In this document: one piece after another, positions 21,116 to 48,803 of the stretch | Layout: each line of letters starts with the position of its first letter | How positions within the stretch are numbered: the stretch's first letter is position 1 | Assembly (NCBI RefSeq): GCF_963678975.1 | Contig: NC_089274.1 | Coordinates: 46,406,075-46,470,074 of the forward strand | Direction: 5' to 3' | Length of the DNA stretch: 64,000 nucleotides | DNA from: Dysidea avara | Taxonomy: Eukaryota; Porifera; Demospongiae; Dictyoceratida; Dysideidae | Program-made: the position numbers and the translations under genes | Notes under the pieces: generated by a model | What the model was told of the DNA's origin: nothing | Seen by the model: the letters and a program-made list of their open reading frames with translations, nothing else | The model's database searches: none

Positions 21116-22044
21116 TTTCTTATACTTTTTTTTTTCAGTTAAAAATTGCAATGCTGGACCAGCTAAAATTAATATCAACAGCATAATAATAATCAATAAT
21201 CACCTCCTCCTGCATCAGTTTTTGCTACACTAGTAACAAGCAATATAATATGATTGCTTTACAAGAAGACGTACACAACAAGAAGTTTACTAACATCTTA
21301 CATCAGTAGAAAGTTACAAACACAGCTTTTCTTCCCTCCCATGTGGAATTCCTTCCCTAGCGAAGTAGTTTGTTAATACACCAACACTAAATTATATTTA
21401 CACAATCATTTAAACTAATCAGCATTATACTAATTATTTACTTAGCTATTTACAGCCATACACTATCTGATTATTACTTGTTACTAATCATTATACTATT
21501 ATATATACATATATATATATGCTCACACATATGATAATGAGAAGGGTTAGTAAGTTGTACACTGATGGTCCACTTTTATTTTATTATGTAACCATGGTTA
21601 GAAGGTAATAGTAATAGCTACCCTGAAGTCAGTGGATATATCTTGGTGGTCTACTACAAAATTAATCTCTTTGTCATGGAATAATATCATAATTATCCAA
21701 ACAACTGTGAACAAGGCAAACAAAACTGTTACCTTTCTTAAATGTAACCTATTTCATTGAATGATGTAAGATTTTATGTACTATCTTGATTCATCCTATG
21801 ATAGAGTATAAATTGTCAGGGATCCCATTGACATTTCCTCTTTAAAATGTTCAGTGCAGAGCAGTAAGATAGTGTAAAACTGATTGCAAAATGACAAGCA
21901 GTGTAACTTTGTACACTTGACTAACTGGCCCACTCTGCAGCAACATTGCCTAGGCTGCATGTGGTCATGTTTAACAAATTATTGAATAACAGCTCTCCTA
22001 ACATTAGTATATATTTATACTGAGCAGTCAGCAATGCTGGTATG

Positions 22045-22330
22045 CAGTGGCAGATCCGGATGGGGGGGGACAGGGGGCACGTGCCCCCCTCCTCCATCCC
22101 TTTCAATAAAAATTGCATACAAGATTGAGATACCCTAATAGAGCAATCACTCTAATAAAGCAGTCACAGTGTTCATGAGGCAGTGTTGCTTAACTATGAA
22201 GCTATGAATAAGGATCTCAATAAGGAATACATTTGGTAAAGGGCAGCCATTATTGCTGTGATCTTTTTTTTTTTTTTTTGATCTTCAACTTTTTCAGCAA
22301 CCCCCTTTCCAAACTCTGGATCTGCCCCTG
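22045..22330. mobile_element. TIR element with CAGTGGCAGATCC ends
   Basis: Left end CAGTGGCAGATCCGGATGGG, right end ccaaactctggatctgcccc followed by tg. Flanks read CTGGTATG on the left and GTATG after the right end, so a short target duplication is likely (5-8 bases, boundary ambiguous). It contains the recurring gagataccctaatagagcaa motif. A related element is at 61688-62138. No ORF. Confidence 0.5.
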
Positions 22331-22392
22331 GTATGCTCAGGAAATTAGAAAAGAAAATCACATTAGTACACCTTATTAGAGTCCTTGTAATT

Positions 22393-22735
22393 AGGTTAGG
22401 TAATCCTAAGGCTGCAGTACAAGTTGCTGTCAGACCTTCAGTGCTGGTCACTTTAATTAAAGTGTTAATAATAAATACTTTAGGTTTAAGGAAAAAAATC
22501 CATCCCTTATGGAGGAATACTGAGTGTGGCCCTGACTATAGACATTGGGTGACCTGCAGGCTGCAGTTTGAATCCTGGGGTTGGACTTTGGCCACTTTTC
22601 TGTTACATCTTATTAGCTATAAGTCATTTAATTCTGAGTAATTGTAATTAAGTTAGGTAATCCTAAGGCTGCAGCACAAGTTGCTGTCAGACCTTCAGTA
22701 ATGGTCACTGTAAAGTGTTAATAATAATAATACAG
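22393..22735 (+). mobile_element. tRNA-derived SINE plus a truncated copy
   Basis: A tail block (aggtaatcctaaggctgcag through gtcagaccttcag to gttaataataa) occurs twice, at 22397-22472 and 22654-22730. Between them lies a tRNA-like head with a box B-like gcagtttgaatcctggggtt (22565-22584). The simplest reading is one truncated SINE followed by a full copy ending in an (AAT)n tail. Confidence 0.45.
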
Positions 22736-23594
22736 TAATTACAAAATTGGTATGCATAAATCCTTTGGTCTTTTGGAGATAATGAGGTTTTTAAAATCCC
22801 TAAGAGATCTCTGGAGAGGTTCTTTAAAAGTAGACCTCCTCTCTCCAGTTGAGGGAGTCAACACACAGCACACCTCACTAATGATCACTGATCATGATGT
22901 GCTGCTCACTAATGCTCACTGATCTGTTATGAGGGAGGCATAGCAGATCAGTGAGCTTTCTTTTATATACAATGTGGACGGTTTGCATTTTGTACAAGAT
23001 AATGGTGACACAATGATGTTTTACTCAACCTACTATCTACTAATATAAATACACCCACACAATTTTCTAAGTCAGTTAGAGACCGCCCACTCAGATCATA
23101 GTGGCTTTAAAAACCTCGGCTTTGCTTCGGGTTTTTAAAATCCTTGTAGTAGCTAGGTCTCTAACTATTACTTTGAAATGTTAATAGAAAATGAATCAAA
23201 GTGGTTTAAGGAATTGTGGAAAAGAGTTAACGTTCCATTCTTGTACCGTTCTAAAAAAAAGCTTTTTTTGGTATGCATGATGTTTCATGTGTTGTTGGAA
23301 GTATGAAATGATGCTGATGATATTGCCTGGATTCTCTGGTCATTGAAAGATAATTGACAGGGATACATCTATAGGAATTTGGTTTTGGAATGCATTGTAA
23401 AATGTTTGTAGTCTAGATATCCTATGTTGAGTTTGAAGCTCTGGCCAGGAGAGATGTTGGAGCATTAAAGTTACTGAGCTATATCTACTATAATCATTAT
23501 TTTAGTACCCATCTTGCTGCTCCTCTTTGAATATTGTCAAGTTTGCGTGTGTCATCACTATTGTAAACAGGATCTTCTTTTCTCATTACCCTAA

Positions 23595-24180
23595 CAGAAC
23601 ATGCTCTAGTTCATCAGAAACAAGTTGACATTACATTGTTCACTTTTGCAAAAGCATCCAACACAGTCCTACATCAGAGATTACTTGCAACTAAACTACA
23701 ATGCTATGGCATGGTATTACGAATAACATCTTTAACTGAATCAAAATATGGTTAACTGATCACAGTGTGTACATCTCAATGGTGAATGTTCAATCTCAGT
23801 ACCTGTTTCATCAGGAGTATACTTCATGATCAGGGAACTTTACTTGGTTCTCTCATGTTTTTATTGTACATCACAAGAAATAATTATTATATCACCACTA
23901 TGGCCGCTGGTTGCTGATGATTGTTTATTATACAGAGTGATGCAATAATTATAAGATGCACAAGATCTCTGTTCCTACACAACACCGCCATTGCACTTAT
24001 CCAATTACTCACTATGCGTTTCTCAATTCCAAACACAAAACACTGTATTATCAGAAAAGGTCATTCCAAGGAGTGTATCAGATTGGAATGTGGTAACATT
24101 AATATACTCATTGAGGCTATTACAGCTGTCTTCCCAGAAAACTTCATTACTTTTCTCCAATCTACTTCTAACAATATATA
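23595..24180 (+). mobile_element. Decayed LINE reverse transcriptase fragment
   Basis: With stops and shifts, the plus strand reads F-x-KASNTVLHQRLL (family: FSKAFDTVPH-x-x-LL), later GTLLGSLMFLLYI (family: GTVLGPLLFLLYI) and VADDCLLYR (the ADD catalytic motif), then a C-terminal FPENF-like tail. The order matches a non-LTR reverse transcriptase. It is a pseudogene. Confidence 0.6.
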
Positions 24181-24204
24181 ATTTAACCATTCTCTACAAA
24201 GTGT

Positions 24205-24425
24205 GTGTGCTGGGTATAGGAGACCTGCAGCTGGTGACCTGGTGTCAGAAGCAGCCCACCCAGCTGTAACATCATTGGGTACCTGGTGTTTACTGGGGAA
24301 GCCCAACTGTCCTTGTCTTGCTTGAGATTGTTGTGGAACTTTGGATTTTGTGACCCCTCTCCACGAGACCTCCTGTGGGTTACTAGCCCTGCCCAGGGGG
24401 ATTTTTCCTGTACAAGACTCAGGTA
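24205..24425 (+). mobile_element. SINE body copy (family of 14110-14463)
   Basis: The segment cacccagctgtaacatcatt, then gggtacctggtg, tactggggaagccc and cctcctgtgggttactagcc matches the minus-strand body at 14110-14360. Some shared words are in a different order, and the head is missing or decayed. Confidence 0.45.
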
Positions 24426-24503
24426 CACAAGTATTCCAGTGCTGGTTTGCTGGGAGGCAAAAGCTGTGTTTCTCGTGGCTGCCGTAGGTTTTGTTTAGGC
24501 TTT

Positions 24504-24607
<104 letters not shown>

Positions 24608-27600
24608 CTATATAACTAATAATACTAATTAGCATTAATTTTTTCCTTTGTTGTATCAGCTGTTCATGTCCTGTCTTACACAGAAATTAATCAATCAGCA
24701 AATCATACAATCAGAATTATAATTTAGATATAAGATGAGTACAAACAAAATTAGGCATGCAGTGACCATGAAAGTTGTACCTGCTCTCACACACCTAATG
24801 TTTGATTTTTCTCTATAACAGGAATGTTCTTCAGTTTCCACATGGTTCCTCAATGTATATTCTAAAATTTGTATAATTTATAGCACAAGTGCTCTGAATA
24901 CATTGTGCTTAGCTGAAACACCATACAGAACCAGGAATTCATACTGTGATGAAATAAATTGAGTATTCTATATAGAAATAAAAAAAAAACATGTGAGACA
25001 TGTTTGTTCCAAGACATCTAATAGAGTGTGCATTTATTAACTCTGAGGTACTTGACAAGACACACTGTAGAAGATAGTTGTGAGAAGATTGCTCATCATA
25101 TGGTTCTCCAATATCTTTTAATTACTACTCAAGTGCATTGAAGGTTAAGCTGCAGGTGAAAGGTTTTGCAACCACTGGAAGCCATTTCTAAAGTGTTTTG
25201 TATATTTTGCACTATTATATGTGTTGGTCAGAAACATCTTGCACTTAGTGTGTTATAAGGAGTATGCACATTATATAGATCAGTCTGCAATTTTTTTTTG
25301 AAAAAAGGTACTACAAACAAAACAACTGTTGCTTGTAAACAAAATTTAAATTTGAGCTATTTACAAGCTCTTCCATGGTTGCCTAATTAGTAGCCTTCAT
25401 TCGTGGTTGCTTAACAACCATTGGTATGGCTTAGCAATGGTTGCTAGGCAACACTGATGTTGTTAAGTAACATGGTGACACTATAGTTGTCAAGTTGGAC
25501 ATGCTTATACTTATGAAATAACCAAAAATTCCAATCAAATGCATATATCAAATGTTTGTGACAAAACAAGTGATATACTAAGTTACTCTGTTGGCTATAG
25601 TTTGCAGTATAGTATATCAAAATTAATAATATACTATTGGAGATTTTGTGCAGGACATGACATTGATGTATATTTATATATGTTGTCATGAGACACGTGC
25701 ACATTACTAAAACTTGATCTTTTTGGTCATACATGATGGGCACATCGATTACTGCACATTACTGTAATTGATTGAAATTCTCCATTAACAAAAAAAATGC
25801 AATTCTAATAAGCTATAGTCTGGTGTATGTGATGCATCCATGTCAGTGTTTTGAACTCATGAATGCCTGCACACAACTAGATTGCAAAAGCTAGGATTTT
25901 GCGGTTCATTGTATTGCTGACGTCAATGAGAGAACCTTAATGAAACATATAAAATTTTGAAAGGATATTATGACATACAGATATTTGTGTTGAACCAACT
26001 TCAGTACACCAGAGGACACTCCATGAAGCTCTACAAAAAAACAATCAAGAACAACACTTTGTCACATTTTTCACTCAACGGGTCATAAATAGTTGAATTC
26101 ACTTTCTGAATATGTGGTACGGTGTCAGCATCAAACACTTCTTTATTTAAACAAGTAGACTTTACTGGGAACATGAGTTTGAGTATGGATATGAACAAAG
26201 GCCTAGTGTCCAAACTTTTTTTTGGGTAGTTTATCTTGTTTGTATATATATATTCATAATAACAAAAAGCTGCATGTTAATAAGTTGAACTATATTGATT
26301 GTGTCTTACACGTGGTACTAATTCTATGCTGGTATTGTTTTAAAATTGAGGTGTCTATAGAAGTTTGCAAAATGTAGGAGTTTGCGATCATGGCTAGAAT
26401 TCTGAATCTTGTGAAAGTTATGGATGACACTGTTGGCTGATCTCAATTAAGTCATGGAAAATCTTGTATAGAAGGATTATATTTTCTACGGAGGCCAATT
26501 AAGTAATGTTAGAATTTCAGTTCTGAAAATGTTCCTTGTCTCTCTAATTAAGGGTATAATTCCCTACATTGTATTATTTTCATGCATATGGTTCTTATCA
26601 TGTAGCTAGTTGTGTTAATCAGTGACTTTGCCAGCTGTATAATCAGCTAGCATACACATAACTGATTAGCTAGCTTTATTTGGTTGATTACAGCTGCCAG
26701 TGGTTACAACATGGCGATTTATTTACTGCATGGGGAGGAATTGAGCATGCAGGCACTCTTCTCTATTATTTGCTTATATTCTCAAATAATTAATACCAGA
26801 AAAGATCAGTTGCATCCCGCTGTACTATTTACTAACATAATAGACACAATACAATCCACAGCATTAAGCAAAATCCCCACTACAAATAGAAAATTGGAAC
26901 ACATGTACATACTGATCACTGTGGAGTAATAAGTACAACAAAAGAACCTTTAGCTTCTTGTACTTTAACTATTGAAAACAAGTGAAACTTTTATGGACTG
27001 AGAGTCTGAGAGTCACCCACGGCTAAAGAAAATTAGCTGTAGCCAAAATGGTGGATGTTTATTTACTATGATGTACAACTTTTGGTTATTGATTGCATGC
27101 TATAGTTTATCTGATAGTCTTGGTGTAATATACATAGCAATCCAGAATTCAAACAAACATTAGCTGACATGTCTGGTGGTATTACCAGTGATAAGTGACA
27201 CACAGTCACTGTAGTAATGGTCATGAATAACACCACAATCAAATGAATTTAATAACTAAAATGTAACGTTTTGTAATCTGTAGTGGGACTGAAAGGCTTT
27301 GATATATTTCCTAGAATGCTTGTCCCTATGTAATTTGTCACCATGGCTCTTTAAGCCACTTCTTGGCAAAATAACTTTAAGGTTATGTGAAACAGCAAAA
27401 TCGCTATAAGGATATAGATTTGCTTGGAAAAGTTGTAAATGAGAACTACGTAGCTACAAAACTTGTCAGAGACTTCCATACACTTTACACATGTCACCAT
27501 TTGAGTACTATGTAGCTCTCACTTCTGTTATGTATACAAACTGTTACATCTAACTGACATTAAAATGGCAGGGAATTAAATATTATAGCACAAATCTGGA

Positions 27601-28222
27601 AATTCCATGAATTATGTAAATAAGTAGTTACTTCAGCAGAATCATTTGGTTAACAATTATAGTGGTGGACTCAAGTCTTTAACTTATTCGTCCATCAAGC
27701 CAGCTCCTGTTATGAACATGTGTGATTTTTGTATATAGGATGCTAATGTCAATTACACTTTCAATATACGCTTGTTTTCTGAGGACTACAACTAAAGGAA
27801 ATGGATAATGAGCGTAAGATGGGTGTAACATGCTACATGTTTACATCGTATAAAGTGATAACATGACAAACAACATAAAGCTGCACAAACCTACACAATG
27901 GGGAGTAGTGTCATATATTAGTTTATAACTATATTAATGCAGAGGTATATATATTTCAACTAAATACAATAGCAGTGGCTGATTTGTAATTTACACACAT
28001 TTATGATAATATACTGAACAATTCACTCACTAAAAGTATATGTACTGTCTATACAATAATGTTACTATTGGCTCCTCTGTAGTGGAAATTATTTCAAAAG
28101 ATATGGAGTATGTAGTATCACTAGTGCAACAAAAGCAATCGCATATTTATTTATACTTCGGAGTGACTTTCATATCAAGAAAAGGTGTAATGAAAATAAC
28201 AGCCAAAAATTTTAAATACATG

Positions 28223-29860
28223 CTACATACTTGGTGTATAACAGTAAAAGTGCCTGAAAACTGGCAACATGTTTGGTACAAACAGAGTCAACTGACACAT
28301 AAATACAATACAACAAATAGCAGCACAGTCCAATGTTAAGGAAATTGTTGCCATGTTGTAAACAGCATTTACAGGGGAAAGGAAGCTTGATAAAGTTAAA
28401 CAGATTGTAACAATGGGTATAGTGGCATAGAAAAACATGGCAATATTTTTAGCATTGTTAAAACGCTTGTGCTCTGCATCATTAAAATGTTTACGGTAGA
28501 CTCGCCGAATCAAGAAGGCCAACAAACACAAAATTACAGTCATCACAAAATGTGGAGTGTATAGTAATACAATAAAATCAGGTGGAAGACAATATACTAC
28601 TTTTTGTTGGAGTTGGTTTTCTAAAGGCAGTAACTTTTCTCTTGCAATGTTACTGTTATTAACAAGTGTGAACACTATGTGGTAAGTTGTGTTGATTAAT
28701 ATCCAACCAATGGAAGCAGCAATAAAGGCATTGTCTGTAATTAACTTTCCTGGCTTTCGTTTGAAAGAGTAAAACATTTCGTGGATCCTCCAACTCTTTA
28801 ACAAAGTCACATTAAGAACTAATAATAATCCAAGATCAAACAACCATTGTGTTGTCTGGCATAGAGTAGAAAATATCACCAAGTTATGTTCTGTAATTGT
28901 TCTTATCACAAGCAAGACTCCACTTAACAACAATAAGTTATTACCACCAAATATTATGTAATTTATTTGAGGGCTGGATGCTTTGATTGAGTAATAGTGC
29001 TGATAATAGAAGTTTACAAGCATGAAGAAGCTGTTACACACAAATCCTACCATTAAAAATATCAGCATTAACATACCAGCCCACCTTTGAGCTAAAAGCA
29101 ACTCAGTTGCAAATACATCTGATGGTGGATTGTCTGTTGACCACAACAAATTGTCATTTAAAACTAGTTCACTCAACATTGAACTATTATGACTTGAAGG
29201 ATTGTAGAGACCAATTCTTTTACATGTTCCATTCTGTACTTGATCAACTGTTATAATAAGGTGACGATCATGTGCTTCGTTAAATGAAACTTTCCCGGAA
29301 GCTCCTCCAAAATTTATTTTAGACAACTCTTCTACTATTGCCCTAGAAATATTGTAATTTCCTAGTGAGAAGTTGGCTAAACTAGAATTAAACTGGGATA
29401 GCTTTTCTTCAGCATTGTGCAGTGCTAGACCTAATGTCCACATGGAGTCATAACCAACTGTAGCCCAACTATTCAACAGTGACGAGCTATAATTGTCTCC
29501 TTTTTCAGTGGCATACTTTTTGGACTCTTCAATGTAGGATTGATTGAACTCTTTAAATGTATTATTAGTAACGTCAATCACATCAACACTGTTTGTCGTT
29601 AACAGATAATCAAAGTGGATGATTCCATGTGTGGCCTGTTGCATTTCCTCTACTGTACACTCATCTGTTGCAGTATTGTACCAAGTTTCAGCTCCATTGT
29701 TAGTCAGTATCCAGACAAAATAGGGATAAGTCAGTTTGTGCTGATACAAGTTACACATCATTTCACCAACCATCCCCCTGACCCCTTGCATTATACCAAC
29801 TCGCATTCCAGCAGAATGAATGTGTTCTCCCGCGAAGACCTCAGGAATCACTGGAATCAA
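28223..29860 (-). CDS. GABA-B-type class C GPCR, 5' end missing (545 codons in one exon)
   Basis: Residues 20-250 match lobe 2 of the class C ligand-binding domain: VGEMMCNLY and YPYFVWIL (30-51), CTVEEM (68-73), YDSMWTLGLAL (137-147) and FGGASGKVSF (184-193). Seven hydrophobic helices follow (about 262-285, 301-319, 337-355, 379-400, 427-450, 472-493, 503-527). Hallmarks are KASSPQINY after helix 1, Cys334 and Cys424 for the TM3-loop 2 disulfide, LLKSWRIHEMF (353-363) and FVPNM in place of the class C FVPKL. The tail after helix 7 is only about 15 residues. Lobe 1 and a signal peptide are absent: the frame begins inside lobe 2 next to a GGAATC repeat. Either an acceptor near the start joins unseen upstream exons, or the gene is truncated. 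The ATG at 29860 is unlikely to be the true start. Confidence 0.85.
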   Translation of the reverse strand: MIPVIPEVFAGEHIHSAGMRVGIMQGVRGMVGEMMCNLYQHKLTYPYFVWILTNNGAETWYNTATDECTVEEMQQATHGIIHFDYLLTTNSVDVIDVTNNTFKEFNQSYIEESKKYATEKGDNYSSSLLNSWATVGYDSMWTLGLALHNAEEKLSQFNSSLANFSLGNYNISRAIVEELSKINFGGASGKVSFNEAHDRHLIITVDQVQNGTCKRIGLYNPSSHNSSMLSELVLNDNLLWSTDNPPSDVFATELLLAQRWAGMLMLIFLMVGFVCNSFFMLVNFYYQHYYSIKASSPQINYIIFGGNNLLLLSGVLLVIRTITEHNLVIFSTLCQTTQWLFDLGLLLVLNVTLLKSWRIHEMFYSFKRKPGKLITDNAFIAASIGWILINTTYHIVFTLVNNSNIAREKLLPLENQLQQKVVYCLPPDFIVLLYTPHFVMTVILCLLAFLIRRVYRKHFNDAEHKRFNNAKNIAMFFYATIPIVTICLTLSSFLSPVNAVYNMATISLTLDCAAICCIVFMCQLTLFVPNMLPVFRHFYCYTPSM

Positions 29861-29897
29861 TCAAGGAATCATGGAATTATGGGAATCTGAAGCGGAA
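29838..29897. repeat. GGAATC-type short repeat at the 5' edge of the GPCR exon
   Basis: The words ggaatc and ggaatt recur (ggaatcactggaatcaatca, then ggaatcatggaattatggga). The same repeat covers 32885-33115. Between the two lie the LINE copies of 30440-32670. Confidence 0.6.
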
Positions 29898-30439
29898 TCA
29901 ACTTTGTAATTAGAAATATTTTGAAATAAATGTTATGAAAATTATATCGTAAATTACCGTTTAACACAGTATAACACACTCATAAGCTAAAGACGCTAAC
30001 TCTCACTTGTTTTGCACCTGGTTTTACACTTTGTGTATACGCCTACGTGTATTACAGTGAGTGTTCCTGTGCGTTTCTATAGTGAGGTTTAAGTCTTCGC
30101 GAGTGAATGCGAGCCGTCGCAGAAGCAGCTAACTACAGCCACTATATCTAGCTAATTCATTCTCCGTCGGCTGGCTATTGGATCGAGGTTTCCCGGATTC
30201 CAGAACATCCTGTAATCTAACAATTTTCAATAACAGCTCCTACAAGTTCTCAGTGGGGCCCGGATCCGGTGTTCCCAACGAGACTTATACTATAACCCTT
30301 AGCTAACTAGCTTGTTAATGAGTTGCAATACATTCTTACTATAATTATTGCAGAACTCATATGGGTGAGTATATTACAATAAAGATGTAAAATCATGAGG
30401 CTACAAATATAAGCTATAAAAATAAATTACAATGTAATA

Positions 30440-31780
30440 TGTTTCAGAAGTTCCTTAAAAGTATATTGCACAATTTATATCACTAGGTAGAGTGTTCCAC
30501 AATCAAATTGAAGCAGGAAAGAAACTGTATCTATAAGAATCAATAGCTGTGTCTGGCTGTATAAATTTAAGTTCACTACTTCTGGTATACCTTGATCTAT
30601 GAGCTATATAATCAGGAAGTGATACATCCGTAATGCTATGAATAATTTTATGGAACAACTGAAGCCTTAAATGTTTGAAATGAGTTTCAATGGTGCTCGA
30701 GTTAAGATGTGATAACATGTTTGATACACTGCTGGTTTGATATTAATCATTCATTACAAAGCGAGCTGCACGTCTTTGCACAGACTCAAGTTTGTTTTTT
30801 GACCGTCTGCTGTAAGGAGCCCATGCTGCAGCTGCATATTCCATTGTGGGCTTGACATAAGTAAGAAACAGGTCGATTCTTTGATTTTACAGGAGCAGTT
30901 TGCAAAATTTCTCCTCACAAAACTTAATACAGACTTTTCCTTTTTGCACACATTGTCCACATGTTGGTTAAAAGATAATTTTGAATCAATTGAGACTCCC
31001 AGGTACTTGGCACACTGAACCACAGTAAGTTGTTCTCCATGAAGGTGGTAACTGGAGTATATAGGGTTTCGTTTAAGAGTTATAGATACAACCACGCATT
31101 TGTCAACATTGAAAGACATTTTCCACTTTTTCTCCCATAGCTCCAATATCTGTAAATCATCTTGCAAATCTTTAACATCTGTTAAACTATCAATTCTCCT
31201 ATATAGAATGCAGTCATCAGCGTATAAGCGACAAATAGAACTTAATTCGTTAGTGATATCGATTTGATTGATTGATTGATTTGATTTTTAAATTAGCCTC
31301 AAGTCAGTCGGCAATGCTGTTCTTCCCTGACTGAGGAGAAAACACAAAAATAGCATACATATACACATATAAATTACAACTGCACACACACAAAGACTGA
31401 ACAAAAAATTACAACACACACATAGCACATACAAAACAATTAAGCAAACAATTTACAAACATAAAAATCATCAACAAATTTTACACAAATAAGAAAATAA
31501 ATCGTCCTGAAAAGTTGGAGATGTTAACGTGTCGTTAGGAACTGCATTCCACCAGTGGGCAGCTTGAGATCTAAAATGCTTTTGAGTAAAAGAAACTTTA
31601 CATCTTGGTGGCTGTGCAAATAGCTGTGTAGTACGAGTAGCATATTGATATCATTTATGTATGTAAAAAATAGCAGAGGCCCTAGTACAGAACCTTGTGG
31701 GACACCACTCAAAACATCACAGGGGTGGAAGTGCAACCACCACACACAACACTCTGTGTACATCCAGTCAGGAAAGATGT
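30440..31780 (-). mobile_element. LINE 1: reverse transcriptase C-terminal half, interrupted by a nested insertion
   Basis: Minus strand, 5' to 3': LTGCTQSVV-like and SGVPQGSVLGPLLFFTYIND (31775-31653, with one frameshift near the SGVPQG), then after the insertion TNELSSICRLYADDCILYRR with the YADD catalytic motif, LQILELWEKKWKMSFNVDKC, KYLGVSIDSKLSFNQHVD and a tail ending near 30500. These are reverse transcriptase fingers/palm and thumb motifs of a non-LTR element. Upstream parts are cut by LINE 3. It is non-functional because it is truncated, frameshifted and interrupted. Confidence 0.75.
31261..31645 (-). mobile_element. LINE 2: 5'-truncated copy nested in LINE 1
   Basis: It encodes only a LINE ORF2 end (HFRSQAAHWWNAVPNDTL, family HFRS-x-A-x-WWN-x-LP) followed by an untranslated tail ending in a tattered (ATTG)n tract next to 31261. 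TGATATC occurs at both borders (31254-31260 and 31646-31652), a target-site duplication. Removing the insert restores the LINE 1 frame across YINDI and TNELSS. This is direct evidence of its boundaries. Confidence 0.75.
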
Positions 31781-31784
31781 TATT

Positions 31785-32670
31785 ATTTTATTATTTATCT
31801 AATTTGCCAAAATGACAGGGTGGCACCAAAAGGCATAGCCTGTACAAGGGTGCTTCCCTAAACACATACATTACAAAAATAACACTACAAGGACAAAGAA
31901 TAACAACACAAGTACACTACAAAGAAAAGAAACAATAGTTACAATAAGCAAAACACACACAGAGACTTAAAAAGCTACATACAATAAAGATGATAAATGG
32001 AGCGATGAAAATAATTTACAGATTTAATAATGAGTGTATCAAATGATACAGTGTTCCACAAAAATACAGTATTCACAAAAAAAAGAATAACGGTGACTGT
32101 TGATAGAAGATAGTAAAGGTACAATAGACAGTTCATGGGCTCTGGTGTAGGAAGTATTACAGCGATAGTAATCATGAAAGCTAAGAGATGTTCTGTTGTT
32201 GAGGATATCATACAGTGTTGACACAGACAGATAGTTACGACGATCAGTGAGACTAGGCCAGCGCAGTGAATTAAGACAATCATCAGATGACTTACTCCAT
32301 TTCCTGGAAATAGGATCCCATTGGCTCCCACATGCCCACCTAGCAGCACGACATTGTATAGACTCTAGGCCAGATATATCACGAGCAGTATGTGGCCTCC
32401 ACACTTGACAAGCATACTCAAGCAGTGGTCTAACTAAACATTTGTAAGCTACAGATTTTGCAGCTGTGGTAGCTCCCCATAAACTGTGACGCAGATGGTT
32501 TAGTGATCTCCTGGCCTTGGCAGAAACAACTTTACAATGATGAGACCAAGATAAGGTAGATTGAATGTGAACTCCAAGATATTTAACAATAGAATTCCAT
32601 GAGATGGTGATGCTGTTGATGTTATACATTAGGGTGTGATCCAGTTTAAGGTCTTTCATCAGGGTTAGCT
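31785..32670 (-). mobile_element. LINE 3: 3' end of a different non-LTR element
   Basis: An open frame of about 200 codons (32659-32039) carries KYLGVHIQSTLSWSHHC, AKARRSLNHLRHSLWG, CLVRPLLEYACQVWRPHT and LESIQCRAARWACG. This is the conserved C-terminal region of LINE ORF2 (YLGV, LVRP-x-LEYA-x-x-VW, Q-x-RAARW). A non-coding tail follows to about 31785. It differs in sequence from LINE 1 and LINE 2, so it is a separate family. It is 5'-truncated and lies against the LINE 1 5' break. Confidence 0.7.
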
Positions 32671-32884
32671 AGTGTTGTGATGGTATCCACTGACACTTTT
32701 GCCAGACGCAGAAATATAGAGCTGCCTGCCCAGTAATGATAAATAAAAATAGGCTATTGCCAGTGAATTTCTAGCGGCTCGAGTCCATGCCAGGTGGAAC
32801 TTAACATGACTTCAATACTCACCAGTAGGTTCAACAGAGGTAGCTAAAGTGATACACTGTGATAGTCACCGGCTATTCTGGCTC

Positions 32885-33115
32885 GCCTATAGTACAGAAT
32901 CCATTCTAGGGAATCGTGGAATCAACTTGGAATTACAGAATCAGCCTTGGAATCAGCCGGAATTATTAGAATCATATGGAATTATAGGAATCCCTTTTGG
33001 AATTAGACGGAATAAAGGAATCGCGAGGAATCGCTGGCAGAATCAGAGGAATCAGAGGATTCAACGTTCGGAATCTAGGAATCAACTGGAATTACGCGGT
33101 GATTCCGAATCACGT
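32885..33115. repeat. (GGAATC/GGAATT)n irregular repeat
   Basis: More than fifteen ggaatc, ggaatt and gaatca words at irregular spacing. The same unit flanks the GPCR at 29838-29897. Confidence 0.7.
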
Positions 33116-33616
33116 CGATCATAATCCTGAGTGGCGGACCCCTCGAGATGATCCTCAAAAAGGGAACAAGCCAAGTACCCCTAATCGAACTGTTTTATTG
33201 GTCACTCGATCGTAATGCACATCGCTTCCGCCAGCACGGGTAAACACAGTTACTACTGTTAATAGAAACTTTAGCAAAATCATTGTTGTGTTGTACTAAA
33301 GTACAGGTGAAAAGTGTGTAGCTATTATACAGCAATATACCTGTTGGGAGGTACCGGTTTAAAGCGCGCGCCGCAGCCCTAATTAATACGCATGCACCTA
33401 CTGTTCAACACTACCTGTTTTGTCTGTGCATTTGTCTGATGTGTGTGTGATTAAAGGTATACTTACATTGACACAGCTAAATTCTTTCTGTCTCTGAACA
33501 AACATCTTGTCAATGTACTTGGTATGCGATGTCATTACTCTTATGTTACAACAATGTCGTCCTGGCCAAATTATATTATTGACAGATACAATGGTTATAC
33601 ACATAATACAAGTTAG

Positions 33617-48459
<14,843 letters not shown>

Positions 48460-48803
48460 GATTATATCTATTATGGGATTCAAATAAATTATCGCACTAA
48501 ATAATGTACACAAAATAACAGTACCATGCATACAAACAGGATTTCATAATATAAAATGAGAGGATAGTGCATTATTTCAGTACAGCCTGTATAAGCAGTA
48601 ATTCAATATTATTTTAGTGTTATGGATTGTTGACAATCTCAATGACAACTTATTCTTAATGAAGCCATAAGGGTACATAGAGAGATCTTACCAACTAACA
48701 CCAGAGGAGGTAGGGTGTGCACTGCATGTCACTTGATTATATTAAAACATATTACTACCACGTGGTGAGCCTCAATCGCAGTAGCATGAAACTATGATGT
48801 AAT

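Noticed and set aside
22333..22641. 102-codon plus-strand open frame
   Set aside because: It spans the edge of a TIR element and two SINE copies. Chance frame.
33398..33604. Minus-strand open frame with a GTAAGT donor after FSCVN
   Set aside because: It lies just downstream of the receptor B stop, has no identifiable acceptor or partner exon, and matches no family I recognise. It could be an upstream exon of another gene but the support is too thin.
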